Assembly: GCF_002795845.1 (NCBI RefSeq)
Contig: NZ_CP011797.1
Location: 1,139,501 to 1,203,500, forward strand
Reading direction: 5' to 3'
DNA length: 64,000 nucleotides
Source of the DNA: Reinekea forsetii
Lineage (GTDB): Bacteria > Pseudomonadota > Gammaproteobacteria > Pseudomonadales > Natronospirillaceae
Positions 35,863 to 44,221 of this stretch are shown one piece after another. The notes beneath the pieces were generated by a model. It was not told the origin of the DNA. It did no database searches and saw only the letters and a program-made list of their open reading frames with translations. The stretch's first letter is position 1. Each line of letters opens with the position of its first letter. Position numbers and translations under genes: made by a program.

Positions 35863-36332
35863 CTGAGTTCAGTCACATCAATGCCGCTGGTGAAGCCAAT
35901 ATGGTCGATGTCTCCAGCAAAAGCAGCAACCTGCGTGAGGCCCGAGCCGAGGTCTATGTGCTGCTCAACAGCCAAGCCATAGGCCTGATTCAGCGCGGCG
36001 ATCATCATAAGGGCGATATTTTCGGGGTGTCTCGAGTGGCCGGTATTATGGCCGCCAAACGCACCAGCGATCTGATCCCGCTCTGTCATCCACTGATGTT
36101 GACCAAGGTCACCGTCGATCTGGAGTTGCAGGCCGATCAACAGCGCGTACGGATCACCAGCCTGTGCAAGCTCGACGGCAAGACCGGTGTTGAGATGGAG
36201 GCCCTGACAGCGGCATCCGTGGCAGCGCTGACCCTGTTCGATATGTGCAAGGCGGTCGACCCGGCGATGCGCATCGACGGTTTGCGGGTACTGGAAAAAA
36301 CCGGCGGAAAATCGGGGCGATGGCTCGCATAG
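35859..36332 (+). CDS. moaC: cyclic pyranopterin monophosphate synthase
   Basis: This 157-residue enzyme converts 3',8-cyclo-7,8-dihydro-GTP to cyclic pyranopterin monophosphate, the step after MoaA. Diagnostic blocks are [37 protein letters not shown] and [27 protein letters not shown], with GGKSG near the C-terminus. The conserved catalytic Lys and His residues in these blocks are present and the length equals the usual 158-161. The start overlaps moaB by four bases (ATGA). Confidence 0.96.
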   Translation: MTEFSHINAAGEANMVDVSSKSSNLREARAEVYVLLNSQAIGLIQRGDHHKGDIFGVSRVAGIMAAKRTSDLIPLCHPLMLTKVTVDLELQADQQRVRITSLCKLDGKTGVEMEALTAASVAALTLFDMCKAVDPAMRIDGLRVLEKTGGKSGRWLA

Positions 36333-36342
36333 GAATCCTAAG

Positions 36343-36591
36343 ATGACCTTTACAGTGAAATTTTTTGCCCGTCTGCGGGAAGAATTGGCCACCGCCGAGG
36401 TGCAGGTTGCGCTCGCCGATGTCACGACCCTGGCCCAACTCAAGCCCTTTCTCATTGGCCAATATCCGCATTGGCAGACGGCTTTGGAACGCAACCTGTT
36501 GCTTGCGGTCAATCAGAACCTGGTCAATGGCGACCTGACCTTGCAGGTCGGTGATGAGGTGGCGCTGTTTCCACCGGTGACCGGCGGATGA
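36343..36591 (+). CDS. moaD: molybdopterin synthase small subunit (sulfur carrier)
   Basis: This 82-residue ubiquitin-like sulfur carrier provides the dithiolene sulfurs of molybdopterin through its C-terminal thiocarboxylate. VKFFARLREEL is the first beta-hairpin, NLLLAVNQNLV the middle, and DEVALFPPVTGG the end, with the essential terminal Gly-Gly. The length matches MoaD (81). The gene follows moaC after 10 bases and overlaps moaE by four bases (ATGA), as expected for partners of one complex. It needs activation by MoeB, whose gene is not in this window. Confidence 0.95.
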   Translation: MTFTVKFFARLREELATAEVQVALADVTTLAQLKPFLIGQYPHWQTALERNLLLAVNQNLVNGDLTLQVGDEVALFPPVTGG

Positions 36592-37037
36592 TTCATATCG
36601 CCGTGCAGACGGCCGATTTTTCGGTGCAAGATGAATACGACCGTATCTGTGCGCACAACAGCGCCGACGGTGGCGTGGTGTTTTTTGTCGGCCGGGTGCG
36701 CGATCTCAACGAGGGTGAGGCGGTCTATGCCATGACCCTGGAACACTATCCCGGGATGACCGAACAGAGCCTGATGGCTATTGTCAGCGAGGCGCAAACG
36801 CGCTGGCCGCTTAGCCGGGTGCGGGTGATTCATCGGGTCGGGCAACTGACTCCGGGCGAGCAGATCGTCTTTGTCGCCACGGCCAGTCCTCATCGGGACG
36901 CCGCTTTTGCCGGTGCACAATTTATTATGGATTGGCTCAAGACCCGAGCGCCGATCTGGAAGAAAGAGAACACCGAACGGGGCGAACATTGGCTCGAGGC
37001 CAAGCTCAGCGACGCCGACAAGGCCGACCAATGGTAG
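36588..37037 (+). CDS. moaE: molybdopterin synthase catalytic subunit
   Basis: This 149-residue subunit forms a heterotetramer with MoaD and converts cyclic pyranopterin monophosphate to molybdopterin. GGVVFFVGRVRDLNEG, MTLEHYPGMTEQSL, VIHRVGQLTPGEQIVFVATAS and the active-site segment MDWLKTRAPIWKKE with its two functional lysines are all present. The length equals E. coli MoaE (150). The start overlaps moaD and the end overlaps modA by seven bases. Confidence 0.96.
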   Translation: MIHIAVQTADFSVQDEYDRICAHNSADGGVVFFVGRVRDLNEGEAVYAMTLEHYPGMTEQSLMAIVSEAQTRWPLSRVRVIHRVGQLTPGEQIVFVATASPHRDAAFAGAQFIMDWLKTRAPIWKKENTERGEHWLEAKLSDADKADQW

Positions 37038-37756
37038 TGCGCCTGCTATTTTGTGGCTGGCTGTTGAGTGCTGGGGTCTGGGCCGAGGCGCCCCTGACCG
37101 TGGCGGTGACCGCGAGTTTTAAGCCGGTATTGTCGGCTCTGAGTGAGCCCTTTAGTACCGCTACGGGCCAGTCGATGCGACTGGTTTCGGCCTCAACCGG
37201 AGTGCTGTCTCAGCAGATCTTGGCGGGCGCGCCCTTTGATGTTTTCTTTGCCGCGGATCGAGCCCATCCACAACACTTGCGCGATGCACTGGGCCTGCCT
37301 GCGGACCGTGTCACAACCTATGCCCTGGGTGCTCTGGTGCTGGTCACCCAGGACCCTGCGGTCCAGACATTAGACGATCTGCATGACTACGCCGGCCGAG
37401 TGATTATCGCCAATCCGCTGCAAGCGCCCTATGGTGCCGCCGCCGATCAGCTATTGGATCGGTTGGGCTTTAGCGGTACCCGGGTACGGGCCAATAATGT
37501 TAGCCAAGCCCGCCAATATCTCAGTCTTAATTTAGCCACGGTGGGTCTAACCGCGGCCTCAGTGGCCCAAGATCTGCCCGGGGCGCAGGCCATCGATCCA
37601 ACGCTCTATCCGGTATTGGAACAACAGGTCATAGTGCTGCGCGCCTCCGAGCAAACTCGGCGGCTCCTCGCCTTTTTACAAAGCACCGAAGCGATCCAGA
37701 TGCTGCGCGACATGGGTTATCGTGAACCGGGCAATGGGGAGCCAGTTGAGCCATGA
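37031..37756 (+). CDS. modA: molybdate ABC transporter, periplasmic binding protein
   Basis: This 241-residue protein has a signal peptide (MVVRLLFCGWLLSAGVWA) and then the ModA binding-protein fold: LTVAVTASFKPVLSAL, ASTGVLSQQILAGAPFDVFFAAD, ALGALVLVTQD, and the C-terminal FLQSTEAIQMLRDMGY. It captures molybdate (or tungstate) in the periplasm for the ModBC permease. ATG 37031 lies within the last codons of moaE; the longer frame from 36932 would only add basic residues from inside moaE and spoil the signal peptide. Coupling of molybdate uptake genes to the cofactor genes in one transcript puts both under the upstream riboswitch. Confidence 0.92.
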   Translation: MVVRLLFCGWLLSAGVWAEAPLTVAVTASFKPVLSALSEPFSTATGQSMRLVSASTGVLSQQILAGAPFDVFFAADRAHPQHLRDALGLPADRVTTYALGALVLVTQDPAVQTLDDLHDYAGRVIIANPLQAPYGAAADQLLDRLGFSGTRVRANNVSQARQYLSLNLATVGLTAASVAQDLPGAQAIDPTLYPVLEQQVIVLRASEQTRRLLAFLQSTEAIQMLRDMGYREPGNGEPVEP

Positions 37757-38424
37757 TTCTGGATGCGATCGGACTCACCCTGCGCCTGGCCGGCACCACA
37801 ACCCTGTTGTTGCTCCTTATTTGTCTGCCGCTGGCGGCTTGGCTGGCCTCAACGCGCTCGCGCGCTAAACCCTGGATAGAATCCTTAGTGGCCTTGCCAT
37901 TGGTGTTACCGCCGACGGTGTTGGGGTTTTATCTGCTGCTGATTATGTCGCCCAACAGTCGCATCGGGGCCGCTTGGGTTGAGTTATTTGGTCAGAGTCT
38001 GGCCTTTAGTTTCTGGGGGCTGGTAATCGGTTCGATGGCCTATTCCTTGCCGTTCGTGGTCCAGCCGCTGCAACGGACCTTTGAAGGCCAGGGGCCGCTT
38101 ATCGCCGAGGCGGCGCACACCCTGGGCGCTCATCCTTGGCAAACCTTCTGGGCTATTCGCCTGCCGCTGGCGATGCCGGGCCTCATCGCCGCCTCGGTGT
38201 TGGGTTTTACCCATACGGTGGGCGAATTCGGTGTGGTGCTGATGATCGGTGGCAATATACCGGGTCAGACCCAGGTGCTGTCTATTTTGCTGTTCGATCA
38301 GGTTGAAAGCCTGAACTATGCGCTGGCCCATCAGTTGGCCGCTGGTCTGGTACTGAGCTCGTTGCTGGTATTGTTCTGCCTCTATCGCTGGAATCATCAG
38401 AGTGTCGTGAGGATTGGCGGATGA
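37753..38424 (+). CDS. modB: molybdate ABC transporter, permease
   Basis: This 223-residue integral membrane protein has five to six helices. LTLRLAGTTTLLLLLICLPLAAWLAS is the first helix and LVALPLVLPPTVLGFYLLL is typical of ModB. The ABC permease EAA loop reads AEAAHTLGAHPWQTFWAIRLPLAMPG and contacts ModC. It forms the inner-membrane channel for molybdate. The start overlaps modA by four bases (ATGA) and the end overlaps modC in the same way. Length and order match E. coli modABC. Confidence 0.95.
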   Translation: MILDAIGLTLRLAGTTTLLLLLICLPLAAWLASTRSRAKPWIESLVALPLVLPPTVLGFYLLLIMSPNSRIGAAWVELFGQSLAFSFWGLVIGSMAYSLPFVVQPLQRTFEGQGPLIAEAAHTLGAHPWQTFWAIRLPLAMPGLIAASVLGFTHTVGEFGVVLMIGGNIPGQTQVLSILLFDQVESLNYALAHQLAAGLVLSSLLVLFCLYRWNHQSVVRIGG

Positions 38425-39455
38425 AGTTTTCCATTCAGGGCCATTGGCGTGGCCAACAACTCGACCTCCAAGGCCAATTTGCACCCGGTGAACGGGTTGC
38501 CTTGCTCGGTGCCAGTGGCGCCGGCAAGACCACATTGTTGCGTCTGCTAGCGGGCCTAGATCACATGCCCGAAGCGCAGATCGATATCGCCGGAAAAACG
38601 CTCGGCCGAGCCTGGCAGTCGCCCTGCAGCCTGGTGCATCAGCAGCAGGTGATGTTTGCCCACCATCGGGTCGAGCAGACGGTGCACTTCGGCGCTCGGT
38701 TTCGACCCAATAGCCAAGCCTTACCGATGCGGGAATGGGCCGAGGCCTTGGATCTGACCGATCTGTGGCAACAATCCTGTGCTGCGCTGTCCGGCGGTCA
38801 ACAGCAGCGGGTTGCGCTCTTGCGCACCCTGATGAGTCAACCGGCTTGGCTCTTATTGGACGAATCCTTTGCCGCGCTCGATGCCCTGAGCAGAGTAAGA
38901 GCCTGTGACGTGGTTGCCGACTACTGTCGACGCACCGGTGCGGGCCTGCTACTCGCCAGCCATCATGACAGCCCGCAACGGATCTTGTGCGACAGTGCCT
39001 ACTCAGTGGATCAGCTAACCGGCAGTTATCAGCCGAATCTATTCGATCAACTCAATCGGGTTAGCAGCGAGGGCGGCATGACCACCCTGTCGGGCACAGC
39101 AGAGCAGCTTACTAAGGGTTTTCTGGCCGTTCTGGTCGATAGGCAATCGCTGTATTTGGCCGTGCCCGAGTGCTGGCAGCCGGGCAATGCCCGTATCAGT
39201 CTTGAGGCATCTGAAATCAGTATCGCCTTAGGCGATCAACATCAGACCTCAATGGTCAATCGGCTCAAGGCAACGGTGGACAGTCTGGTGTCAATCGACG
39301 GTGAGCGCGTTGTGGTTGGCTTGCGGCTGGACCAACAGCGCTTTAGCGCGACCATCTCACTCTGGTCCCGGCAGCGCCTGGAATTGGTTGTGGGGCAGAC
39401 GGTGTTTGCCGAATTTAAAGCGGCCGCCGTGCAGTGGCACGGCCAGGCACACTGA
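38421..39455 (+). CDS. modC: molybdate ABC transporter, ATP-binding protein
   Basis: This 344-residue ATPase powers molybdate import. It has Walker A LLGASGAGKTTLL, the signature LSGGQQQRVALLRTL, Walker B LLLDESFAALD and the H-loop LLASHHD. A C-terminal TOBE domain (about 280-340, RLKATVDSLVSIDGERV) probably binds molybdate for feedback, as in known ModC proteins. The central helical part is somewhat divergent (HQQQVMFAHHRVEQTVHFG). It overlaps modB by four bases and closes the nine-gene operon. It is convergent with the TauE/SafE gene, with only a 62-base gap and no obvious terminator. Confidence 0.94.
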   Translation: MKFSIQGHWRGQQLDLQGQFAPGERVALLGASGAGKTTLLRLLAGLDHMPEAQIDIAGKTLGRAWQSPCSLVHQQQVMFAHHRVEQTVHFGARFRPNSQALPMREWAEALDLTDLWQQSCAALSGGQQQRVALLRTLMSQPAWLLLDESFAALDALSRVRACDVVADYCRRTGAGLLLASHHDSPQRILCDSAYSVDQLTGSYQPNLFDQLNRVSSEGGMTTLSGTAEQLTKGFLAVLVDRQSLYLAVPECWQPGNARISLEASEISIALGDQHQTSMVNRLKATVDSLVSIDGERVVVGLRLDQQRFSATISLWSRQRLELVVGQTVFAEFKAAAVQWHGQAH

Positions 39456-39517
39456 TCAGTCGCTGCTCTTCGATTGATATCGATGCCCTGCATGTACCCC
39501 CGGCTGTGCCTCTACCC

Positions 39518-40234
39518 TCAGTGAAACACCGCGCCATAGAACGCGATCAACGCCGAAAATGAGCATATCATTAGTAGCATTGGCCGGTAATGACGATCGA
39601 CCCAAGGCCGGGCCGACTTACCCAACAGATAACCCAGTCCGGCAGCGGGTATAAAAGACAGGCCCGTGAGCCACAGATTGGCTGTCATCAGGCCCAGCAT
39701 TTGGTAACTGACCAACGATGTAATGCAGCTGTAGGCGAAGTAGATCGACAAGTTGGCCCGGGTGTTATGGCCCTTGCCGTGTTGCATCACCAATGCGATC
39801 GGCGGGCCGCCGATCGAGGTGGTGGTGCCGGTAATGCCGGAAATAAAGCCGGCAATGGAGAGGTTGCTCATGGTGGCCGGGAACGGCTTGGCAAAGGCGG
39901 TCACAAATATCGCTACAAAGACCATGCCGGCAACTAAAATTTGCAGCAATTGCACTGGTAGTAGGGTCAGGATCCAGGCACCAGCAAAAGTACCTGGGAG
40001 CCGACCGATCATCGCGGGGCTAATAAAGCGCCATTCGATGCCGCTGCGTTGGTTCCAAGCATTCTGCAGGCTCAGGACCAAGGCGACGATGGTGAGAATG
40101 ATCGGCACCCACTCGGGGCGATAAAGCACAATAATGGGCGCCGCGACCACCGCCATGCCAAAGCCTAGTGCCGTTTGAACCACGCAGCCTAAAAATAACG
40201 CAGCAGCGGTTAGCCACCAGAGGGTATCGAACAT
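39518..40234 (-). CDS. TauE/SafE family membrane transporter (sulfite exporter family)
   Basis: This 238-residue membrane protein has about seven to eight hydrophobic helices and two related halves. The first half begins LFLGCVVQTALGFGMAVVAAPII, the second LSIAGFISGITGTTTSIGGPPIALVM; both GFG and GGPP blocks are typical of TauE/SafE transporters. The family exports sulfite, sulfoacetate and similar organosulfonates, or imports small anions; the substrate is not predictable here. ATG 40234 is preferred; an in-frame GTG at 40243 is possible, with AGG close to it. It is monocistronic and diverges from the acyltransferase gene. Confidence 0.85.
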   Translation of the reverse strand: MFDTLWWLTAAALFLGCVVQTALGFGMAVVAAPIIVLYRPEWVPIILTIVALVLSLQNAWNQRSGIEWRFISPAMIGRLPGTFAGAWILTLLPVQLLQILVAGMVFVAIFVTAFAKPFPATMSNLSIAGFISGITGTTTSIGGPPIALVMQHGKGHNTRANLSIYFAYSCITSLVSYQMLGLMTANLWLTGLSFIPAAGLGYLLGKSARPWVDRHYRPMLLMICSFSALIAFYGAVFH

Positions 40235-40375
40235 CGGGATCACTGCCTGAAAAAAAAGCTAGGGTAGCCTCGATCCCGAACTGGTACAACGGTTGTTCAT
40301 CCCTGCAAACGATAAAGTGGTTGCATCTTGCTAAACAAATCGTTAAAACCTTCCCCCACAAAGGGGAGTGTGCGC

Positions 40376-41275
40376 GTGAAAGCAGTGTTTAATAATTTTA
40401 TGGGTGTGATTGCCATGCTGTTGCTGGTGGTTCATACCTTGATTATCGGTATTTTTGTCTTTACCTGTGTCTTCTGGCGCCTGGTGTTGTCAGAACGTTT
40501 GCGAGTTAAGCTGGTTAACCCGGCCATTATCGGTGTTGCTAATGTCTGGCTGGGGGTGATCCTCTGGTGGATGCGAAACGTCCAGCGGATTGAATGGGAC
40601 ATTGAGAATGAAGTGGAGCTGTCACTCGACCAGTGGTACATGGTGGTTTCAAATCATCAGAGTTGGGTCGATATCTTTGCGCTGTTCCATGTCACCCAGG
40701 GTAAAATTCCCCTGTTAAAGTTTTTTATCAAAAAAGAGTTGGCCAAGGTGCCGATCGTCGGCCAAGCCTGGTGGGCGATGGACTATCCTTTTATGCAGCG
40801 CCACTCGCGCGCTTTTCTAGCCAAACATCCAGAAAAGGCCAATGATGACCTGATCGCGACCCGCAAAGCCTGTGAGAAGTTCTCCCACACCCCAACCAGC
40901 ATCGTTAACTTTCTCGAAGGGACTCGTTTTAGCCCGGACAAACAGGCGCGTCAGAAGTCCCCCTACAAGCATTTGCTGCGGCCCAAGGCCGGTGGTATCG
41001 CCTTTGCGATCCAAGCTCTGGGTGCGCGATTTTCATCGATGATCGACACCACCATCGTGTACCAAAACCAGCCGCCCAGCTTTTGGGATCTGGCTTGCGG
41101 TCGAGTCGGTAGGGTGTCGATCCGTATGCGGCACGTGGAGATACCGGCTGCCTTTATCAGCATGGATTATCTTGATAACCGCGATGACAAAAAAGCGTTC
41201 CAGCTTTGGTTACACCAGCTTTGGTTGGCCAAGGACGCGCAAATAGCCGAACTCAAAAGCCGCCCGAGCGCCTAG
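40376..41275 (+). CDS. 1-acylglycerol-3-phosphate acyltransferase-like (PlsC family, YihG-like)
   Basis: This is a 299-residue membrane acyltransferase. One or two N-terminal hydrophobic helices (FMGVIAMLLLVVHTLIIGIFVFTCVFW in part) precede the acyltransferase domain. Motif I is VSNHQSWVD (His-x4-Asp), and motif III is FLEGTRFSP. Length and layout resemble E. coli YihG, a second lysophosphatidate acyltransferase, rather than PlsC itself. It would act on lysophosphatidic acid or a related lysophospholipid at the inner membrane. The start is GTG 40376 with AGGGGAG at 40362-40368 and 7-base spacing; an upstream in-frame ATG at 40328 lacks such a site. It is convergent with the rhomboid gene, overlapping its end by four bases. 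Confidence 0.85.
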   Translation: MKAVFNNFMGVIAMLLLVVHTLIIGIFVFTCVFWRLVLSERLRVKLVNPAIIGVANVWLGVILWWMRNVQRIEWDIENEVELSLDQWYMVVSNHQSWVDIFALFHVTQGKIPLLKFFIKKELAKVPIVGQAWWAMDYPFMQRHSRAFLAKHPEKANDDLIATRKACEKFSHTPTSIVNFLEGTRFSPDKQARQKSPYKHLLRPKAGGIAFAIQALGARFSSMIDTTIVYQNQPPSFWDLACGRVGRVSIRMRHVEIPAAFISMDYLDNRDDKKAFQLWLHQLWLAKDAQIAELKSRPSA

Positions 41276-41901
41276 CGTAGAGTTAAATCGTTATTGAGCA
41301 GTCTGCGCAGGCGGCTGCGCATCCACGGCAACAGCAGCAGACCCATTAGAACACCGCAGGCCAGGCCACCCAGGTGGGCCGAGTTATCGATGGGCAGAAA
41401 TAGGCCTAGGCCCAAGTTGATCGCCAACACCGCGCCAATACTCTTCAGCCATTCCTTGCGCAGGTCCGGACGCACTATATTGCTCAGCAGCACCGCGACA
41501 AAAATACCAAATAGACCGAAGATGGCGCCAGAGGCACCGGCACTGATCACGCCTGGATTAAACAGATAGCTCGCGAAACTGCCCGCCAAACCGCATGCCA
41601 GATACACCAGCAGAAAAAGCGCTGACCCGAGGAGGGGCTCAATAAACCGGCCCAAGACAAACAGGGAGGCGCTGTTGAAGACCAAATGCATCAGGCCGAG
41701 ATGCAAAAATATGCTGCTGAAAAATCGCCACCACTCGCCCTGTACGACAAAATTGGAATAGTTAGCGCCCAGTGCCAGCAAGCTCTGCGCGGAAAACTGT
41801 GAAAAGTTGCCATTGAGCACCACCACTGCTAAAAACATTAGCAGGTTGAGGCTTAACAATACCGGGGTAACACGAAAACCTGTTCGAAACTTCAAAATCA
41901 T
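41272..41901 (-). CDS. rhomboid family intramembrane serine protease
   Basis: The product has 209 residues with six predicted helices. The catalytic Ser124 is in SAGASGAIFGLFG and the catalytic His176 in NSAHLGGLACG. The oxyanion-side H72-x3-N76 is in GLMHLVFNSAS, so the protease looks active. Rhomboids cleave single-pass membrane proteins within or near the membrane. The longest frame would start at 42129 but would overlap a divergent gene; ATG 41901 starts directly before the first helix and is preferred. The sequence resembles general bacterial rhomboids more than the rhombosortase subgroup. It is divergent from the small basic protein gene. Confidence 0.88.
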   Translation of the reverse strand: MILKFRTGFRVTPVLLSLNLLMFLAVVVLNGNFSQFSAQSLLALGANYSNFVVQGEWWRFFSSIFLHLGLMHLVFNSASLFVLGRFIEPLLGSALFLLVYLACGLAGSFASYLFNPGVISAGASGAIFGLFGIFVAVLLSNIVRPDLRKEWLKSIGAVLAINLGLGLFLPIDNSAHLGGLACGVLMGLLLLPWMRSRLRRLLNNDLTLR

Positions 41902-42109
41902 AAGGGGTCCATAGAGGCATATAGGGCCATAGGGCCGAGTTAGCGCAAAAATCAGTTGATAATCTACCCTGTTCGAGTCGCAAAACCTACCCTGCTTTAT
42001 GCGGTCTTTGGGCAGGGGCGGTAAATCTCTCAGTTTGTGTCCTGCTAGTCGAAATTGGTCCCCATTAGTGTTACAGTATTGCTTCGTTTGATGGCAAAAT
42101 TGACCCGAT

Positions 42110-42439
42110 ATGAAGAGCACACGCAGCAAACACGATATTCAATCCGACTTGGCCGACGAAGTCGCAGCCTTCTTGACCCATGGTGGAAATATTAGCCAGG
42201 TGGAACGCGGGAAGAGTGGACTTTCTCCGGATAAGCCTTGGATCAACCCGTTCAAAACGTCCGAAGGTGAAAAAGCCTTGTCTCGCACACCCTTACCCGA
42301 TGTCGTGGCGGCGATTGATGCGCGGAAACAGTCAAAAAAAAAACCCTTAGTTAAGCATCGCAAACCAAAGAAAACCTGGATTTTCGACGATTTCGGCGAA
42401 CCTGTGCGCTGGGTTTGGTCGGAAGAGTCGACCAGCTGA
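42110..42439 (+). CDS. small basic protein with SutA-like 'FLxxGGxIxxV' motif
   Basis: This 109-residue, highly charged, soluble protein reads MKSTRSKHDIQSDLADEVAAF, then LTHGGNISQVERGKSG, a Pro-rich middle, PLPDVVAAIDARKQSKKK and a C-terminal WIFDDFGEPVRWVW. The FLxxGGxIxxV/I segment recalls small RNA polymerase-associated proteins of the SutA type, a motif-level similarity only. The ending rich in Trp and Phe is distinctive. It is divergent from the rhomboid gene; their starts are 209 bases apart. The family is probably conserved among marine gammaproteobacteria, but I cannot name it with confidence. Confidence 0.55.
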   Translation: MKSTRSKHDIQSDLADEVAAFLTHGGNISQVERGKSGLSPDKPWINPFKTSEGEKALSRTPLPDVVAAIDARKQSKKKPLVKHRKPKKTWIFDDFGEPVRWVWSEESTS

Positions 42440-42624
42440 CGGTTTAGCAGCTCCAGTCAGTAACGACTCGACCCACTCCTTCTTTACAGTAACGGGCCCT
42501 TGAGTCGACGCCCTGTAAACCCCGCATAACGCCCGATAATTCCTTATAGACCTTGTCCTTTCGTGTCATCTTTGTGTAAACCGGCGTATGCTGCCTCCCC
42601 CCGATCTTTTTGGATAGAACCACG

Positions 42625-43845
42625 ATGAATCTCAGTAAAACCGAATACCGCCGAGTGCTCTTGGCCGCCTGTTTATTACTGATGCTGTCAATTGGTTATC
42701 GCTCCGGCTTTGGACTGTTTTTACAACCGTTGAGCAGTGCCCGAGGCTGGGGGCGAGATGTGCTATCACTCGCCCTTGCCACGCAAAACCTCGCCTGGGG
42801 CGTGGTCGCCGTTTTTGCCGGAGCACTGGCCGACCGCTTTGGTAACCTAAAGGTTATTGTCGCGGGCGTGGTGCTCTATGCCGCGGGCATGTGGGGCATG
42901 TCGGTGGCTGAGACCGAATGGCAGATCATCCTGACGGCTGGGTTTCTGGTGGGTGCCGGAATTGCCGGGACCTCCTTTGGTATCGTGTTACCGGCCATTG
43001 TGCGCGCCGTTCCAGAAGACAAGCGTAGCTGGGCCCTGGGGGTTGGTACTGCCGCGGGCAGTTTTGGCCAATTTTTGATTGTGCCCTTGATGCAGGGTCT
43101 GATCGAAGCCTTCGGCATGTATCCGTCATTAAAAATTCTCGCCGCTTCAGCCTTTGTGATGGCGCTTTTAGCCATTCCCCTGGCGCCGTTCAGTGGCAGT
43201 CGGGAAGTCAAGCCATCCGCGGGCGGGCCTTCGGTTGCTGAGCCATCACTCTGGTCGACCCTGATCAGTGCCTTGAAGGTTCGATCTTACACCCTGTTGG
43301 TGTTCGGTTTTTTTGTCTGCGGTTTTCACATCGCCTTTATTACCGTCCATATGCCCAGCTATCTCCTCGATCTAGGCTTTGAAGCTAAGGTGGGCGCCTG
43401 GAGTATCAGCCTTATTGGCCTGTTCAACGTTTTTGGCGCCTATATTGCCGGCGTGCAAAGTGGTAAGCGACCCAAACATCTGATCTTGGCGGGTATCTAC
43501 CTGGCACGGGTGGTTGCCATATCGGCCTTTGTCTTAATCCCGGTGTCCTTGACTAGTATTCTTATGTTTAGTGCTGCTATGGGCTTCCTATGGCTGGCTA
43601 CCGTCCCCCCCACCTCGGGTCTGGTCGTTACCTTCTTCGGAACCCGCTATATGGCTTTTCTGTATGGTTTCGTCTTCCTCAGCCATCAACTCGGCAGTTT
43701 TAGCGGCGTCTGGCTGGGAGGCTACCTCTACGAACACTACGGTAACTATGATGGCATCTGGTACTTAGGTATTGTATTGGGTCTGGTCGCCGCGGCCCTG
43801 CATTGGCCCATCCAAGAACGGCCGGCGAAGCTCGCCCTGGCCTAG
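42625..43845 (+). CDS. MFS transporter (oxalate/formate antiporter-like or monocarboxylate-type)
   Basis: This 406-residue protein has 12 predicted membrane helices and MFS signatures: GALADRFGNLKVIVAGVVLYAAG after helix 2 and a helix 5 Gly-rich stretch (GAGIAGTSFGIVLPAI). The N-terminal LLLMLSIGYRSGFGLFLQPLS and the overall layout resemble the MFS monocarboxylate/oxalate branch (OFA/MCT-like); the substrate is unknown. ATG 42625 is chosen rather than the TTG at 42610. It has no operon partner and ends close to a GC hairpin that may terminate it. Confidence 0.8.
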   Translation: MNLSKTEYRRVLLAACLLLMLSIGYRSGFGLFLQPLSSARGWGRDVLSLALATQNLAWGVVAVFAGALADRFGNLKVIVAGVVLYAAGMWGMSVAETEWQIILTAGFLVGAGIAGTSFGIVLPAIVRAVPEDKRSWALGVGTAAGSFGQFLIVPLMQGLIEAFGMYPSLKILAASAFVMALLAIPLAPFSGSREVKPSAGGPSVAEPSLWSTLISALKVRSYTLLVFGFFVCGFHIAFITVHMPSYLLDLGFEAKVGAWSISLIGLFNVFGAYIAGVQSGKRPKHLILAGIYLARVVAISAFVLIPVSLTSILMFSAAMGFLWLATVPPTSGLVVTFFGTRYMAFLYGFVFLSHQLGSFSGVWLGGYLYEHYGNYDGIWYLGIVLGLVAAALHWPIQERPAKLALA

Positions 43846-43860
43846 TCCCGCGAATGTCCT

Positions 43861-43895
43861 GAACGCTGGCAAAGCGCAGCGTTCATCATTTCTTC
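43861..43895 (+). terminator. candidate terminator after the MFS gene
   Basis: GAACGCTG 43861-43868 pairs perfectly with CAGCGTTC 43877-43884 around an 8-nt loop that can itself form GC-AAA-GC, followed by ATCATTTCTTC. It begins 15 bases after the stop codon. Confidence 0.6.
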
Positions 43896-44046
43896 ACAAA
43901 TTTTCGGTAAAATACCCTTCTGGCTTGACATGAATCTATGCTTGGCTCAAGTTAAGCAATCTGAACAAACGGTCAGCTAAATAGTTGGTCGGGCCTCTTC
44001 CCTGTGTGCGGCGGACAATAACCGTTGTAAACGGAGTTTTTGCGCC

Positions 44047-44076
44047 GCCGTTCAGCCCAATCCAATGCTGAACGGC
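44047..44076. repeat. perfect 10-bp inverted repeat upstream of the ushA-like gene
   Basis: GCCGTTCAGC 44047-44056 and GCTGAACGGC 44067-44076 flank a 10-nt spacer CCAATCCAAT (itself a 5-bp direct repeat). It is 145 bases before the start codon and has no T-run, so a regulator-binding site or leader hairpin is more likely than a terminator. The rest of the 376-base gap 43846-44221 holds TTGACA at about 43924-43929 without a good -10. Confidence 0.5.
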
Positions 44077-44221
44077 AGCGTGATGCGGGGTTGGAATTCA
44101 TGAGTACTTTTTGATTGAGCCGTAGCGCGAGATAATTTTTTTGAATGACCCGTGACCTATTCGGCCTTGTTAGGTTGGATGGCGCGACCATATCACTAAA
44201 TTCCTTACCTGGAGATTCAGC

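Noticed and set aside
36932-37030. Longer modA start inside moaE
   Set aside because: The added residues are basic, derive from the moaE frame and would precede a normal signal peptide.
41272-41901. Rhombosortase partner of the GlyGly-CTERM protein
   Set aside because: The active-site context (GASGAIFG) and overall layout fit a general rhomboid, and it lies 20 kb away in an unrelated neighbourhood.
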